Source: Bicyclus anynana (lineage: Eukaryota; Arthropoda; Insecta; Lepidoptera; Nymphalidae). Taken from it: a stretch of 64,000 nucleotides of DNA. Position 1 is the first letter of the stretch, and every line of letters starts with the position of its first letter. Below are positions 31,673 through 42,999 of the stretch, in pieces. The DNA lies in the NCBI RefSeq assembly GCF_947172395.1, contig NC_069106.1, positions 6,138,001 to 6,202,000 on the forward strand, in the 5' to 3' direction. The notes under the pieces are model-generated. The model saw only the letters and a list, made by a program, of their open reading frames with translations. It was not told the origin of the DNA and searched no databases. The translations under genes and the position numbers were made by a program.

Positions 31673-32617
31673 AATCTACTATTGTTAGAAAGACTTCTTA
31701 TTCGAGATCTTTGGCTAGTTTTGACGAAAATAATTTCAGTCGATATTGCAACATCTTATCTTATTACAATGAAATAAGTTTCATTTACTTTAATTTTAAG
31801 CTAATCAACCCACAAAGCATTAAAAAAATAACACTTCAATTATACTTCAAGAATCTTTATTCGCAATTTCAATAGTTTAATGTCTTAGCTTTCATAGTAA
31901 CGGCATTTTTGAATGTACTGTAGCGCGACAGGTGAATATGAGGTGGGATACCTTGCATGTTGTTAAGTATCTCTACAAGTACGAGCCCTCAATATTTGTA
32001 TTCTGGAATACTTAGCACGTCTCAACTCTGCACGCCAATAAAAATTACTTATGTGTAGTTTTACGATTTGAGCGTACCATTTATAAACATTGTTTCCTTC
32101 CTGTACTATAAAAAAGCACAGTGAACGTAAAATAGCAATAAATTATTATAATATCATTGCAGGTAACCCGAATAAATCTTGACGTTTCGAAAAATAAAGC
32201 AAAGCAATAAATCTAAACTTGAAACACCCGATCTTAACCCGTCACCCGCTTGACATGGGAATTTATAAGGGCCAATTCACATTGCTTCAGTCACTTAGTC
32301 TACCTAATTATTGCCACTCGATTTAAGTATATATTGATACTACAGTAATCGTTTTAGTTATAAAAACCTAATATTAGTTTCACTTTAAGTACTGGAAAGT
32401 TATAAAGAAAAAATAATAATTTCATTTTAATATCATTTATCCTACGCCTAAATGACATAAACGCATTACGTAAATTAACTGAAACTATTGTGATCCACCA
32501 CCCTGCTCCAGTTTAACTCTTTAACGATCTTTATCAAATGCTAGTGATAATAAAAAACGGGACCGACATCACCAACTCAAGACCAATTATAAGTATATAT
32601 TTTACTTATACTTTGAT
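31673..32617. other. AT-rich stretch, no gene seen
   Basis: No repeat match or coding signal. Confidence 0.4.
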
Positions 32618-32883
32618 GGTCACGTGGCGTAGTGTACAGTGACCCTGCTTTCTGCGTCTACGGCCGTGGGTTCGATTCCCAAATCTGGAAAATATTTGTG
32701 TAATGAGCATGAATGTTATGCAATGTATGGGGTGTATTTATGTATTATATACTTAATTATTTGTAGTATATACATATATATATGATAAAATCCGCTATCT
32801 TAGTACCCATAATACAAGCTACATTTACTTTGAGTCTGGATAGTGATGTGTGTATTGTTCAAGTACATATATTTATATTAATT
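32618..32883 (+). mobile_element. SINE-5 (tRNA-headed), full length
   Basis: GGTCACGTGGCGTAGTGTAC with box-B GGTTCGATTCCC at 32671, then an AT-rich body with GTAATGAGCATGAATGTTAT, GTACCCATAATACAAGCTAC and GAGTCTGGATAGTGATGTG. The tRNA-like head cannot fold as a full clover-leaf. Confidence 0.7.
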
Positions 32884-34200
32884 ATTAACTTTACCTACTG
32901 TAGGAATGTAATACAAATAATTTTGTTTAGAAAGAAAGAGAAAGAGATAATAAATAAATAGTTTAATCCAAGTACTCAACATATTAGTACATTATTTTCA
33001 AACATAGCAGTAATGTTGTGATTGGAACCATCCCATTAAGTTTGCAGTATTACTACTGTAACTTGTGACGGGCATACAAATAATTATATTAAACTTTAGT
33101 AATTCTACCTAGATAATCCACTATCGAACACAGCATAGGAATTGAATGCTTGAGTGTATTGCTACTATAGCAATGTAAATCAGGCATTAATCGCTGTCAC
33201 ATGGCGATATCATACGCTCCACAAAAGAAAATTCTTTACGCCAAAACGGCAACAATGATTCCAGTTGAAGCCCTCAGCAAACAGCCGGCTACAGCCACTG
33301 TATTGAGATGCCGTATTTGGTGACAAGGACAAACATACATACATAAGTAAACGGAAGCGAGACAGAAGTAACACAATATTAGCGCTCGTAGCCCCGTAGC
33401 CGCTACGGCAGTATTCTCTACGAGACCGTCCGCGTAGCACGTCTACGCGATAGTTTCATTCAAAGATTATAATCGTAAACATTTCGGGTATGAGTGAATG
33501 TTATATATTGTTACGCACGTATATTGTTATGTAAAAAGTGGATAAGTTTTTGTCTGACAGACCAACGTACAATATCATAGTGAGAGGTAATGCGAGCGGA
33601 TTCTATGGACTGGAAGGTAATTTATTCTTTTCTTTGATTGGAAATTGGTTTGCGAAGATTTTGGAAAACTGTTTGCGTTTCCGCTTTTTTAATATAATAA
33701 TACTTTTACTTTTTTTACTGTGACTATTAGAATTATCTCTCTGTGTAATAGTAATTTATATTTTTTATCAAAGTAAGTGTTATGTAAAGCGCAAGTTTCG
33801 TTTTAATAATCCAACTTAAACAAATACCATATTATTTTAACATAAATTGCGTTAGTTTTTATTTTCTGCAGAATTTAAATAATATTATGTAACAATTTAA
33901 ATAAAAAATAAAAATATTTACCTATTGCTTTTGTCTTTGTTTGAATAATAATTATGTAACTTAATTGTTTTATTACTATATTAACCCTTAGTGTAGTATA
34001 GTTTGTGTTACATAATTTGTCACTTTCCTTTGTTTTAAAAATACTATGTTAAATAAAATTATGAACTACAAGCAGTTTCCTGCAGTTTCACCTACGTATC
34101 TCCTGTTTCCTTATAAATATCAGGATAAAAAGTAGTTAGGATGCAATTATTCCAGACCATCTTACATAATAACTAGAGATGACCCGGCAAACGTTGTTTT
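32884..34200. other. Long unclassified stretch
   Basis: 33190-33470 is more GC-rich (AGCCCCGTAGCCGCTACGGC, CGTCTACGCGATAGTTTC) and has no second copy here; a minus frame 33210-33440 has no recognisable domain. The remainder is AT-rich. Confidence 0.35.
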
Positions 34201-34780
34201 GCCTAATAAATTACTACCGGTCGCTCGCGACCTCGTCCACCCTTAGACCTCCTTTATCCGGCCCTCTAGCACAATTTGTTCTTAGCGGACGTCTCATAAC
34301 TCAGCATCACTATCAGCTGATGGACGTCCACTGCTGAACGTAGGCCTCTTGCGTGGACCTCCAACCACAACGAACTCGAGCCGCCAGCATCCAACGGCTC
34401 CCAGTTACTCGCTTGACATCCTCGGTCCACTTAGTGGGGGGTCGACCAACACTAAGCTTTCCGGAATGGGGAACTTCAAGCATAGCTCGCTTAACTACTC
34501 AACTACGCTCGCTAACTTCAAGCATAGCTCGCTCGCTGAGTGACTTTGAGTCTTCAAATAAGGCTCATAGTTAGCGACCAGGTCTCGGATCCGTGATTCA
34601 TCACTGGAAACACGCACTGTTCGAAGACTTTCGTCTTCAGACACTAAAGAGTTTTGGTCGCAAAGATGTCGATAAAAAGCGGACATCTACCAACTGTAAA
34701 CTACCTCCCTGTCAAATTTTATCTTTGTACGTCAAGTGGTTTTTAAGATTTCGTGCTGAGGGATCTTTAGAGTGTGTTCC
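34201..34780 (-). mobile_element. Helitron-like copy split by RTE insertion
   Basis: Left part 34205-34290 (CGCGACCTCGTCCACCCTTA, AGCGGACGTCT) and right part 34673-34780 (AGCGGACATCT, ACCAACTGTAAACTACCTCC, GTACGTCAAGTGGTTTTTAA) join into the element seen whole at 43809. AGCGGAC(G/A)TCT at the two breaks looks like a target duplication of about 11 bp. Confidence 0.6.
34316..34626 (-). mobile_element. RTE 3' fragment
   Basis: GATGGACGTCCACTGCTGAA, CATCCTCGGTCCACTTAGTG, GACCAGGTCTCGGATCCGTG (the YGSETWSL region in reverse). In the middle AACTTCAAGCATAGCTCGCT occurs twice (34462 and 34515), a local duplication replacing RTE text. Confidence 0.7.
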
Positions 34781-34956
34781 TGTAATGGTTATTTTATTTA
34801 TTTCAAAACTTACACCAGTATTACAGGTTACCTCCAATTCACTAGCGTAGCCCATAAAATAAAAAATAAATTAATAACAAAAATTCAAAATTCAAAAAAC
34901 CTATTTTAAATGGTATAACAAATAGCCCACTGGGCAACCTTGAGTTCACTGAAACT

Positions 34957-35110
34957 AGTGATGATACAATCTAAGATGAAAGCGGGCTAACTTGTTAGGA
35001 TGAAATCCACACTCCTTTCGGTTTCTATACGACATCGTACCGGAACACTAAATCGCTTGGCGGTACGTCTTTGCCGGTAGGGTGGTAAAAGCCACGGCAC
35101 AAGCCTCTTA
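34957..35110 (-). mobile_element. SINE-1 middle fragment
   Basis: AGTGATGATACAATCTAAGA, CGACATCGTACCGGAACACT and CTTTGCCGGTAGGGTGGTAA. Head and A tail missing. Confidence 0.8.
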
Positions 35111-35967
35111 ACAGCCTAAGAAAAATTATAGATCATCAAAAAATGTTTTGTGAGGTTGTACGAGGTAATCTCTATCTGAATGGGTGAGTAATGTTGGGTG
35201 AATTTTATCCCCGTGCTCCCACAAGAAAAGGAATTGTGCAACGATATTTTTATACTAGAGTTATAGCACTAGCGCATAAAAATGTGCATAATTGTCGTAA
35301 TCTCATTTAGTCGCTATTGAACAACGAACGTTACGAACGAACATAAATATATAATGTAAGTAAACACAAAATTTTGTGTGGAGTCACTAGATTCGAATCA
35401 CTCTTTGCGGTTACTTTGCAGGCACGTAACATATATATTATATATAGTATAAAATAATCATTGACTACGTATGTGAAACCGCGGGGCGTCTGCTAGCTTA
35501 CAATATTAGTAGGCCATACTATGTGCAGGCTTATATACTAAATGTATTGGGTCGGAACTAAGCCTGGCCGCCACTGAGACCTAGCTTACCTACATTCGTA
35601 TCTGTGTCACTAAAGATGAGGCCGACTTAAAAAGCGGACAGTATTCAATTACTCTCAATTTATAGTTTGCTACTTTCGTTGATATAATATGCTATGATAT
35701 CGTGGATCTATATTTAGTTAGACACCGCTTTTTATTTATTAAAACCACTCTTTAAGATGGAGGAGAATTGTGATGTTGTAACTATTTAATTAAATCGTTG
35801 GGCTGTTTTAAATTTAATAATTTTAATTTTTAACTGTTAATTCTACATCATTAGAGAACACCGGCATAGAGTATATATATTATGTGTTTTGGAACATACA
35901 ATTAATAAAATACAAACATGTTTAACTTTGTATTCCGTCACCATAATTTTCAGCTTATCGCCTCTAC
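35111..35967. other. No gene seen; Helitron scrap inside
   Basis: 35461-35496 (GTGAAACCGCGGGGCGTCTG then CTAG) is an H2-type 3' end. The rest is AT-rich and unmatched. Confidence 0.4.
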
Positions 35968-36160
35968 ATCATCATTAATAACCTATTCGGCTCACTATTG
36001 TGTATGAGTCTCCTCTCAGTAACTATAAGAGGGGTTAGGCCTTAGTCCACTACACTAACCAAATGTGGATTGGCTGACTTCACACACCTAGAGAATTGAG
36101 AAAATTCTCAGGTATGTAGGTTTCCTTCCTTACACGAGAGTAAATATTGAGCTGAGACCC
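35968..36160 (-). mobile_element. SINE-2 3' part
   Basis: CATTAATAACCTATTCGGCT, AGAGGGGTTAGGCCTTAGTC, GGATTGGCTGACTTCACACA and GTTTCCTTCC. Confidence 0.7.
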
Positions 36161-36803
36161 TCTATACTGATCTTATGTATGTAATCATTTTTCATTTTTG
36201 ATGAACTTTCTATAGACTGACTTTATTTACGTAAGCGTTAAGAGTCCAATCAATTGATATCTTTGCCTGGAAAGTCTCTCAGGAGTTTTGAAATTAGATA
36301 GTATTTAAAAAATATATTTGTACAGGTTGTCCCGAAAATAGTACGAAATAGGCACATTTTTATGTTATATTGATTTTTCTACCAAATACAAAAAAGCCAT
36401 ACCTTCAGTGCTAGGGACATCAATATTTTTTAGATGACGCCGCGAGCTGCAAAAATGCGAGACAAAAGAAATATTCGAAAAACATCACCTCAAAACATAT
36501 AAAAATTAGACATTTACAAAATTCTCAGCAAACTATCCTGATAAAGTCCATTTTTGGGCCGAATTGACTGGAGTTAAAGTGTAAAATATATTCTGTTACA
36601 TTTGTAGGGCTCACTCAACAAGTCTAGTGTAACAAGTGAAATATGCTTTCGCCGGGGCGTGTCGTAAGCCCGACTCGGCGATTAGCGACGCTAAATTGAC
36701 ACTGAAAGCCTTAGCATGCCCCTTTTTAATTTTTGGCTTCAGGGTTACACCTGGGGTGGTAATTTGGTAATTCAACCATCATGCCACCTTCGTAACCACC
36801 TTA
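36161..36803. other. Unclassified stretch
   Basis: ACAGGTTGTCCCGAAAATAG (36323) reads like a transposon terminus but no partner end was found. TTTCGCCGGGGCGTGTCGTA (about 36651) is a GC-rich patch. Confidence 0.35.
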
Positions 36804-36976
36804 TAGACTACAAGCCTTGAACAAAAATTACATGTGAAATGGACCAACATGAATAACGCTTGGAAGGCTGTTACTATATCAGAAAATAACTCTGAGCACG
36901 ATGCCGTCATTTCTGAGCGGTACAGGTGAATACGTATTTACGTACAGGTAATTTTTGTTCAAGGGCTTGTAGTCTA
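36804..36976. mobile_element. MITE with TTA duplication
   Basis: TTA at 36801-36803 and 36977-36979. Ends TAGACTACAAGCCTTGAACA and TGTTCAAGGGCTTGTAGTCT are inverted over about 32 bp with one indel. 173 bp, no ORF. TTA duplication fits PIF/Harbinger. Confidence 0.85.
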
Positions 36977-37129
36977 TTAGTAAGCCTAAACGGCTACGAA
37001 TTATAAAATTGACGACGTCTTTATAAAATTGATGACGTCGATGTTATGGGGTCAACCAAGTCTATGCTTTTTATAGCGGGGTTGCCATTCCAATTCATTG
37101 GGACTTCAATTAGGATATATATATAAGAA

Positions 37130-37425
37130 AAGATTTGAAATTGAGATTTGTAGGGTTCTGTATCTTAAAATGTAAACTGTATAGATATAATGGTTCCGTT
37201 TTTTTCATTTTGGGTCACTTTGATGCAAGTCTGTATGTCTGTCTGTAAGACCCTTTATCTCGAAATCGCGTGAATATATCGAGTTAAAAATTAAAACTAT
37301 ACTATTTATGTTATAGTCCCTAGAAGATATATAAAAGCAAACTTCTAAATTAAACTCAGAAAATAATACGTTTGTAATTAAATCATAAAAACTAATCTTA
37401 CTACAAATTTGTACGGAACCCTCAT
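37130..37425. repeat. Degenerate TIR-like repeat
   Basis: TAGGGTTCTGTA (37150) and TACGGAACCCT (37412) are inverted with one mismatch, and GGTTCCGTTTTTTTCATTTT lies inside. It resembles a common lepidopteran AGGGTTCCGTA repeat; class unsure. Confidence 0.45.
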
Positions 37426-37556
37426 CATGCATCATGTCAATATAAACACTAGACAACAACGTAAATAAAAACATTATACTACAAATAAAATTTTGTAACA
37501 AATCAAGCGACCTAGTAGATAGCTTATAGTACAAGATCCAACCTACGGAATATATA

Positions 37557-38007
37557 CCCTCATCTGTTATTTATTTGGGATAAGAAATAAAAAATATTCA
37601 CATTCACACATTGCAAATAAGTTGCCTGCTTGTAGTGAAATTTATATAATCTGCTTCCCGCTTTGCTTAATTTATAAAAATCATATAGTTACTAAAAATA
37701 ATATACCCAACAAAATTGAAAACTTGACGGTTTGCTTTCAAACTGCAACTGTGGGGTTGCCAGATATAAACAGAATTAATATTATACAAATACTCTCATC
37801 AGTTATTTAGTTGTCTAATATGTCAAATGAAAGCTTATATTATGCTTAATTTTACTGTATTAAATTGCCTTTGATCTAGTTCATGGTTTTCTAGATTTTC
37901 TATGAAAAATTTGTTTGGCCGTAATTTCACTAGGTAAGCTATTTGCAATGTGTCACTGCGAATATTTTTTATCATTTATTTCTTATCCCAAATAAATATC
38001 AGATGAG
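37557..38007. mobile_element. Element with long terminal inverted repeats
   Basis: Left arm CTCATCTGTTATTTATTTGG, GATAAGAAATAAAAAATATT, CACATTGCAAATAAGTTGCC. The right arm, reverse-complemented, reads CTCATCTGATATTTATTTGG and continues alike to ACACATTGCAAATAGCTTAC. Arms of about 85 bp, roughly 85% alike by eye. The short minus frame just to its left is not part of it. No transposase. Confidence 0.75.
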
Positions 38008-38243
38008 AAATACATATTGCTTATGCCGGATCTTAGACTATTATTGAAGATTACATGCGGACGTTTGCTTTGTGTTAAAGCCTATTGATGTTAGTGGCCG
38101 TGGGGTGTCGATATACTCGTGACATACCCCTCGACGTGAATAGAATGGTATCAATGAATAGATTAAGGAAGTAGTTTGATAGCTGCAACATAGTATAAAC
38201 TTATCACGAATTATTGATGTATATTGTTGTCTATGATGATTTA

Positions 38244-38620
38244 TCCTACTAATATTATAAACGCGAAAGTTTGTATGGATGTTTGGATGTATGTTTGAAT
38301 GTTTGTTACTCTTTAACACCGCTACTACTTAAGCGATTTGGCTGAAATTTGGAACAGAAATAGAGTTTACTCTGGATTAAGACGTAGGCTACTTTTTATC
38401 CCGAAAAAATCCATGGTTTCCCGAGCGCGCGAAAACTGATGATTTTTATTATATGAATGTTTGTTACTCTTTCATGCCGAATTAGCTGAAATTTGGTATT
38501 GAGATATATTATAGCCTGGATTAACACATAGACTACTTTTTATCCCGGAAAAATCCATGTTTCCCAAGGGATCTGTAAAAAACTAAATTCCACGCGCACG
38601 TAGTCGCGGGCGTCCGCTAG
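38244..38620 (+). mobile_element. Helitron-like element with internal duplication
   Basis: A|TCCTACTAATATTATAAAC at the 5' end, GCGGGCGTCCGCTAG|T at the 3' end, 377 bp. Same architecture as 24229, with two half-units starting TGTTTGTTACTCTTT. Confidence 0.85.
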
Positions 38621-38783
38621 TTTCCAAATAAATTGTTTCTTACTATTATTGTTTGTTTTTACTAAATTTTTTAAGGCCAACAAACTGCCTTTTAATTATA
38701 AATCTTTTAAACCCTTCTTTTTTAAATATGTCCAATATTCCCATACCCCTTCAACTAGTCTGGAAATACTGAATTGTGAGTGG

Positions 38784-38852
38784 GTACGAGGCGGGGATCG
38801 AACCACCACCCTTCTATGGTGCGTCCGACCGCTCTTTCCGTTAAGCTATTAA
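38784..38852 (-). mobile_element. SINE-4 head (tRNA-like)
   Basis: Minus strand: TAGCTTAACGGAAAGAGCGG with box-B GGTTCGATCCCCGCC. Related text occurs at 63590. Not a full tRNA fold. Confidence 0.5.
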
Positions 38853-39251
38853 TATAAAGCTTATATGAAATATTGCCTTTCCCAGAAAAATCCATTTGAA
38901 TCGAATCATTCATTTTCACAAAAAACGCGGACATTTTTAGTTTTAAAGCTACTACAGAATTTCTCTTATAACAAACTATTCTCCCAATAATAAATCGAAT
39001 TTTGAAAGTTTCATGTTAGTTTTACAAGTAACAACTGGTTTTATTTATAGTTTACAAGTTTACATGCCTGAAGCGATAAATATCTAATCGTGACACGCCA
39101 TCAAGAGTGAAATTAAACTCGTAAATTTAGATTAAGTGCTCTCTTAAGTAGGCACTTAATATTTTCGGCAGTTTTTATAGAGAAAACAACTTGTTAAGTG
39201 AGATAGGTTATTAAATATTATAATTTAAGAAATCCTTACTATTTCTAAATC
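38853..39251. other. AT-rich stretch, nothing recognised
   Basis: No gene or repeat match. Confidence 0.4.
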
Positions 39252-39343
39252 AAGTAGCCCGCTTCCATCTTAGATTGTATTATCGCTTACCATCAAGTCA
39301 GATTGTAGTCAAGGGCTAACTTATATAATAATAAAAAAAAAAA
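39252..39343 (+). mobile_element. SINE-1 3' fragment
   Basis: AAGTAGCCCGCTTCCATCTT, CTTACCATCAAGTCAGATTG and TAGTCAAGGGCTAACTTATA with an A tail. Confidence 0.8.
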
Positions 39344-39375
39344 TGGTTTTTTGTAGTATCTCGTCTGTAACAGCC

Positions 39376-39710
39376 AATCCTACTATTTTTATAAACGCAA
39401 AAGTTTGTATGGATGTTTGTGTACATTTGGATGTTTGATACTCTTTAAGGCCGCTACTACAGAATCGATTTGGCTGAAATTTGGAATGGAAATAGATTTT
39501 ACTCTGGATTACAAAGCCTACTTTTTTCCTCAAAATGGATTCACGAGATTTACGAAAACCTTATGATTTTTATGGTATAAGTGTACTTTTTCACGCCTCG
39601 GCTACTGAACTGAATCGCTTCAAATTTGAAGTAGACATAGATTATAGTCTGGATTAACCCATAGATTACTTTTTATCCCGAAAAAATCCATGGATCCCGA
39701 GGTATTTGTG
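39376..39710 (+). mobile_element. Helitron-like element, 3' truncated
   Basis: A|TCCTACTATTTTTATAAAC start, two half-units as in 38244, broken at GATCCCGAGGTATTTGTGAC where a SINE-2 copy begins. Confidence 0.75.
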
Positions 39711-39912
39711 ACATGCACCTCCAACTTTTCAATTAAATTAAATATCACGTGTCTCGAGCAGTAAAGGAAAAACTTTGTGAGGTAACCTGTATACCTGAAA
39801 ATTTTATTATTTATCTACGTGTATGAAGCCTGCCAACCCGCACTGGGCCAGCGTGATGGACTATTAGCCTAATCCCTCTCATTCTGAGAGGAGAATCATG
39901 CTTAACTGTGAA
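39711..39912 (+). mobile_element. SINE-2, head lost
   Basis: CATGCACCTCCAACTTTTCA, AAATATCACGTGTCTCGAGC, TATCTACGTGTATGAAGCCT and CTAATCCCTCTCATTCTGAG. Confidence 0.8.
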
Positions 39913-39976
39913 GCTATATTTTATACCTGTTATTTCACAGGCACGGGAACTACGCGGGTAAAACCACGGGGCCTCG
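39913..39976 (+). mobile_element. Helitron 3' scrap (H2)
   Basis: GGCACGGGAACTACGCGGGT then AAAACCACGGGGCCTCGTA. Confidence 0.45.
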
Positions 39977-40579
39977 TATAACATTTAAAAAAACAAGAAA
40001 AATTTAATAACAGAAGTTTGAGAAACTGATTTTCATTTTTTCTCTTAATTTTTTAATTAATTTTAAACAATTTTCGCGTAATAGGTTTAAGTAGTTAATA
40101 TAGATAGGTACATACTCGTAGTTTTAATATTATTTTCAAATAAAATTTAATTTATGTATAAAAAGGTGATATAAACAGGATTATTTACGTCAATTATTTT
40201 TAAAGATCTTTGGTTTTTTTAGTTTCGTAAAATTTGCAACATTGCCTTTACCATAATGAATTTAAAAATCACCAAACAGGCAAAAAGCGAACAACTGTAT
40301 CAAGCTTACTCGTAAAATTAAACTGGAGCCAATCAGCAAGAGATAGCTTCGTGCAATCATTCGCAACTCGGCAAATAAAATTGCCGCCAGGTTCGCTACA
40401 CGTGTAAACTTCATAGGTATCCCGTACAGGTATGCAGTAAGCAAATACAATGCCACTGTATGAATAGCTGTTCAAATGTTTGTCCAAACTCAATCGAGCA
40501 AGTTGATTGAAGCAATCAATTGCTCATACGATTATAAGATTACTGCTTAGATTAAATTATATCTCTCACTATCTCTATG
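39977..40579. other. No gene seen
   Basis: Two overlapping minus frames (40262-40493) give no recognisable product. Unmatched within the window. Confidence 0.35.
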
Positions 40580-41071
40580 TATACTAATATTATAAAGAGG
40601 TAGAGTTTGTGGTGTTGTCGGAAGTAATATCTGGATCTACTGAACCGATTGGGAAAATTCTTTTACTACTAGAAAGCTACGTTATTTATTTTTATTTATT
40701 TAATACTCTTTATTTGTACACCACAAAAAATGAAAGAAAACAAGCAAAACAGAAATATAAGAAAAAGTAGAATACAAAAGGCGGCCTTATCGCTTAGTAG
40801 CGATCTCTTCCAGGCAACCTTAAGCTTAGGAACTTATTAGGACAACTGTAGGTGGTGTGTACGTAATAATAATGTACATATACATACATACAAATAACTA
40901 CACACTAATACATAAACCATAATACACAAATTATACAATAATTATAAATATCAGAAAATAAACTAAAATATATAATATATCATTCAAACATTATGTTATT
41001 TGTAGATATCATAGGCTACATTTTATCCCGGGATTATTATACATTTAAGCGGATGATACCGCGGGGTGTAT
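40580..41071 (+). mobile_element. Helitron-like element (H2), interrupted
   Basis: TATACTAATATTATAAAGAG start, CTGGATCTACTGAACCGATT body, broken at GTTATTT, resuming GTAGATATCATAGGCTACAT and ending near GATACCGCGGGGTGTA. The break holds a LINE tail. Confidence 0.7.
40688..40994 (-). mobile_element. LINE 3' tail inserted in Helitron, 7-bp TSD
   Basis: GTTATTT at 40681-40687 and 40995-41001 flanks the insert. Minus-strand content: hairpin ATCGCTACTAAGCGAT (40789-40804), GGCCGCCTTTTGTATTC, and a tail of A/T repeats at the low-coordinate end. Same family as 8650. Confidence 0.8.
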
Positions 41072-41705
41072 ATATTTTTTTCGTGTTGAGTAAGTGCCGA
41101 TGGCTCCATGTGGGACTACTACGGCGTCAACGGGGGGTTTGGGCGAACGCAGAAGCATCGCCTGATGAGACCCGAAGGCTGAAATAATAAATATAGGGCC
41201 ATTCAGGAGGGGGTAACCGTGACCTGAGTGAATCAGTATGGACGCCCCCGAGATCGTGGGTTAGAAAACCCACGTCCGGGTGACGTTAGATACGGGGACC
41301 TCGTCTTCGCCGGTGAAGACGCTGTGTAGCTTGTGTGTCTAGTTATTGATAAAAAGCAGTAATTAACTACTTTATTAGTTTTAAGGTTTAAATACGGCGT
41401 ATTTTCCAAGAATTTCTCAATAGCAGGCTGGTTCAAAAGCTAGTGATGTTACAATGCGTGCTCTTCTAGGCACGGCAGCCATTGTTCTCTGTCATCCTAA
41501 TCTGATAGTGAAAATTAGAGGGAAATTATTTTCATTAACCCATATTGAATCAGCGTGATGGATTCCGCTCCGAATGACCCTCTTTAATTAACACTATATA
41601 TTTTTTAACTCGTAGGTCAATTTTAAAACAAATCAAGCTTATGACATTAACTAAATGCATGGGTTTACACAATAAAATAAAATGGCTAAGAAGTACCAAA
41701 GCAAG
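41072..41705. other. GC-rich unclassified segment, then AT-rich DNA
   Basis: 41090-41345 (CATGTGGGACTACTACGGCG, GACGCCCCCGAGATCGTGGG, GTGGGTTAGAAAACCCACGT) is GC-rich and repeat-like, possibly a LINE 3' UTR, but no second copy is here. Confidence 0.35.
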
Positions 41706-42065
41706 AAATTGGTCGCTAACTATGCCCTTATTAGAAGGCTCAAAGTCACTCAGCGGGCGATGGAGCGTGTTATGCTTGGAGTTTCTCTGCATAATCCAAA
41801 CAGAAATGAGGAGATCCGCAGACGAACCAGTCACTGACATAGCTCAGCGAGTCGCGAAGATTAAGTGGCAGCCACATAGTTCGAAGAGCTGATGTTCGTT
41901 GGGGTCCCAAGGTGCTAGAATGGCGACCTTGCAACAGAGAGCGCAGAGTTGGTCGACCCCCTACTAGGTGGACAGAGCACACGCGGGTTGCAGTCATGCT
42001 GGCGGCTCAAGACCGCTGTGTTTAGAAGTCCATGCAAGAGGCTTATGACTAGCAGTGGACGGTGC
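41706..42065 (+). mobile_element. RTE 3' fragment
   Basis: Shifted frames give WSLTMPLLEGSKSLSGRWSV and CIIQTEMRRSADEPVTDIAQ then RVAKIKWQ. Nucleotides to GCAAGAGGCTTATGACTAGC follow the RTE 3' end at 13260. Multiple deletions. Confidence 0.75.
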
Positions 42066-42479
42066 TAATACTTAGGATGAATGATTGACGAAACCGGCGA
42101 TCATGTCAGGAGATACGACGCCGCAAGAGACAAGCAAAAAATGCTTTCGTTAAATTAATAAGAGCTGTCTGTGACCGCAAATTAAAAATATCCCTGCGGA
42201 TTAGAGTAGTATTGAGAAAGTTTACGTTTTTACCCATTTTTCCATTAATTACGGAGCACCTGTATATCTGTATGGCCTGGGTATAGTTTTCATATTAATA
42301 GTTTAAAATTCAATTCCGTCCTCTCTCCAAGCTGCCGCAAACATAACTCATTATTAAGCAATCACAATGTCTGTTTACAAACTGTTGATCAAATAAAGGA
42401 TCCAAACTAAACCGAGCAAGCAAATTGATTAGTCAATTGTTCATTCAACGGAGGAAGGATTTTGGTTTTAGATCTAATA
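42066..42479. other. No gene seen
   Basis: Unmatched within the window. Confidence 0.35.
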
Positions 42480-42715
42480 TACAGATGGATACAGATACAG
42501 TGCAGTACAGATACAGAAAAAGCCTTTATTCAACAACAGTTTTACAATTATAACTTACAATCTAACATTAATTAAAAAGAAATAATTACACTAAATACAA
42601 GTCGCCTGTACGGCGTAGGCCTCCTCCAAATCTTTTCATAATTTCCTGTTTCGGCTGTACGCATCCTGGCCGTGCCACTATTTGTGAGAAGACGTCTCTC
42701 CATCTCCTTTTATGA
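42480..42715 (-). mobile_element. LINE 3' end with (GATACA)n tail
   Basis: On the minus strand a broken frame contains KDLEEAYAVQATCI, a C-terminal pattern seen in several LINE groups. It is followed by a UTR, GTTGTTGAATAAAGGC and a GTATCTGTAC-type tail. Confidence 0.5.
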
Positions 42716-42717
42716 CG

Positions 42718-42752
42718 ACCTCTTTTTCTTTTTTGAAAAAAGAAAAAGAGGT
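42718..42752. repeat. Perfect 35-bp palindrome
   Basis: ACCTCTTTTTCTTTTTT and its exact reverse complement flank a single G at 42735. Confidence 0.95.
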
Positions 42753-42783
42753 GTACAGTAATGCGTATCCTTTAATAGTTAAA

Positions 42784-42999
42784 ATCTTACTAATATTATA
42801 AACGCTGAAAGCTTGTCTAGGTGTTTGTTACTCTTTAACGCCGTAACTACTAAACCGATTTAGCTGAAATTTAAAATAAAGGCAGACATTACCCTGAATC
42901 AACAGATAAGCCACTGATTCCCCCGAAAAATTCATTTAACGACATTGTTACTTTTTAACGTCGCGATTGCTTAACTGATTTAGCTGAATTTTTTATTGA
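42784..42999 (+). mobile_element. Helitron-like element, 3' lost
   Basis: A|TCTTACTAATATTATAAACG, TGTTACTCTTTAACGCCGTA and a second half-unit TTGTTACTTTTTAACGTCGC. Confidence 0.7.

Noticed and set aside
37205..37534. 109-codon minus ORF as a membrane protein
   Set aside because: Overlaps a TIR-like repeat (37130-37425); hydrophobic look comes from AT-rich codons.
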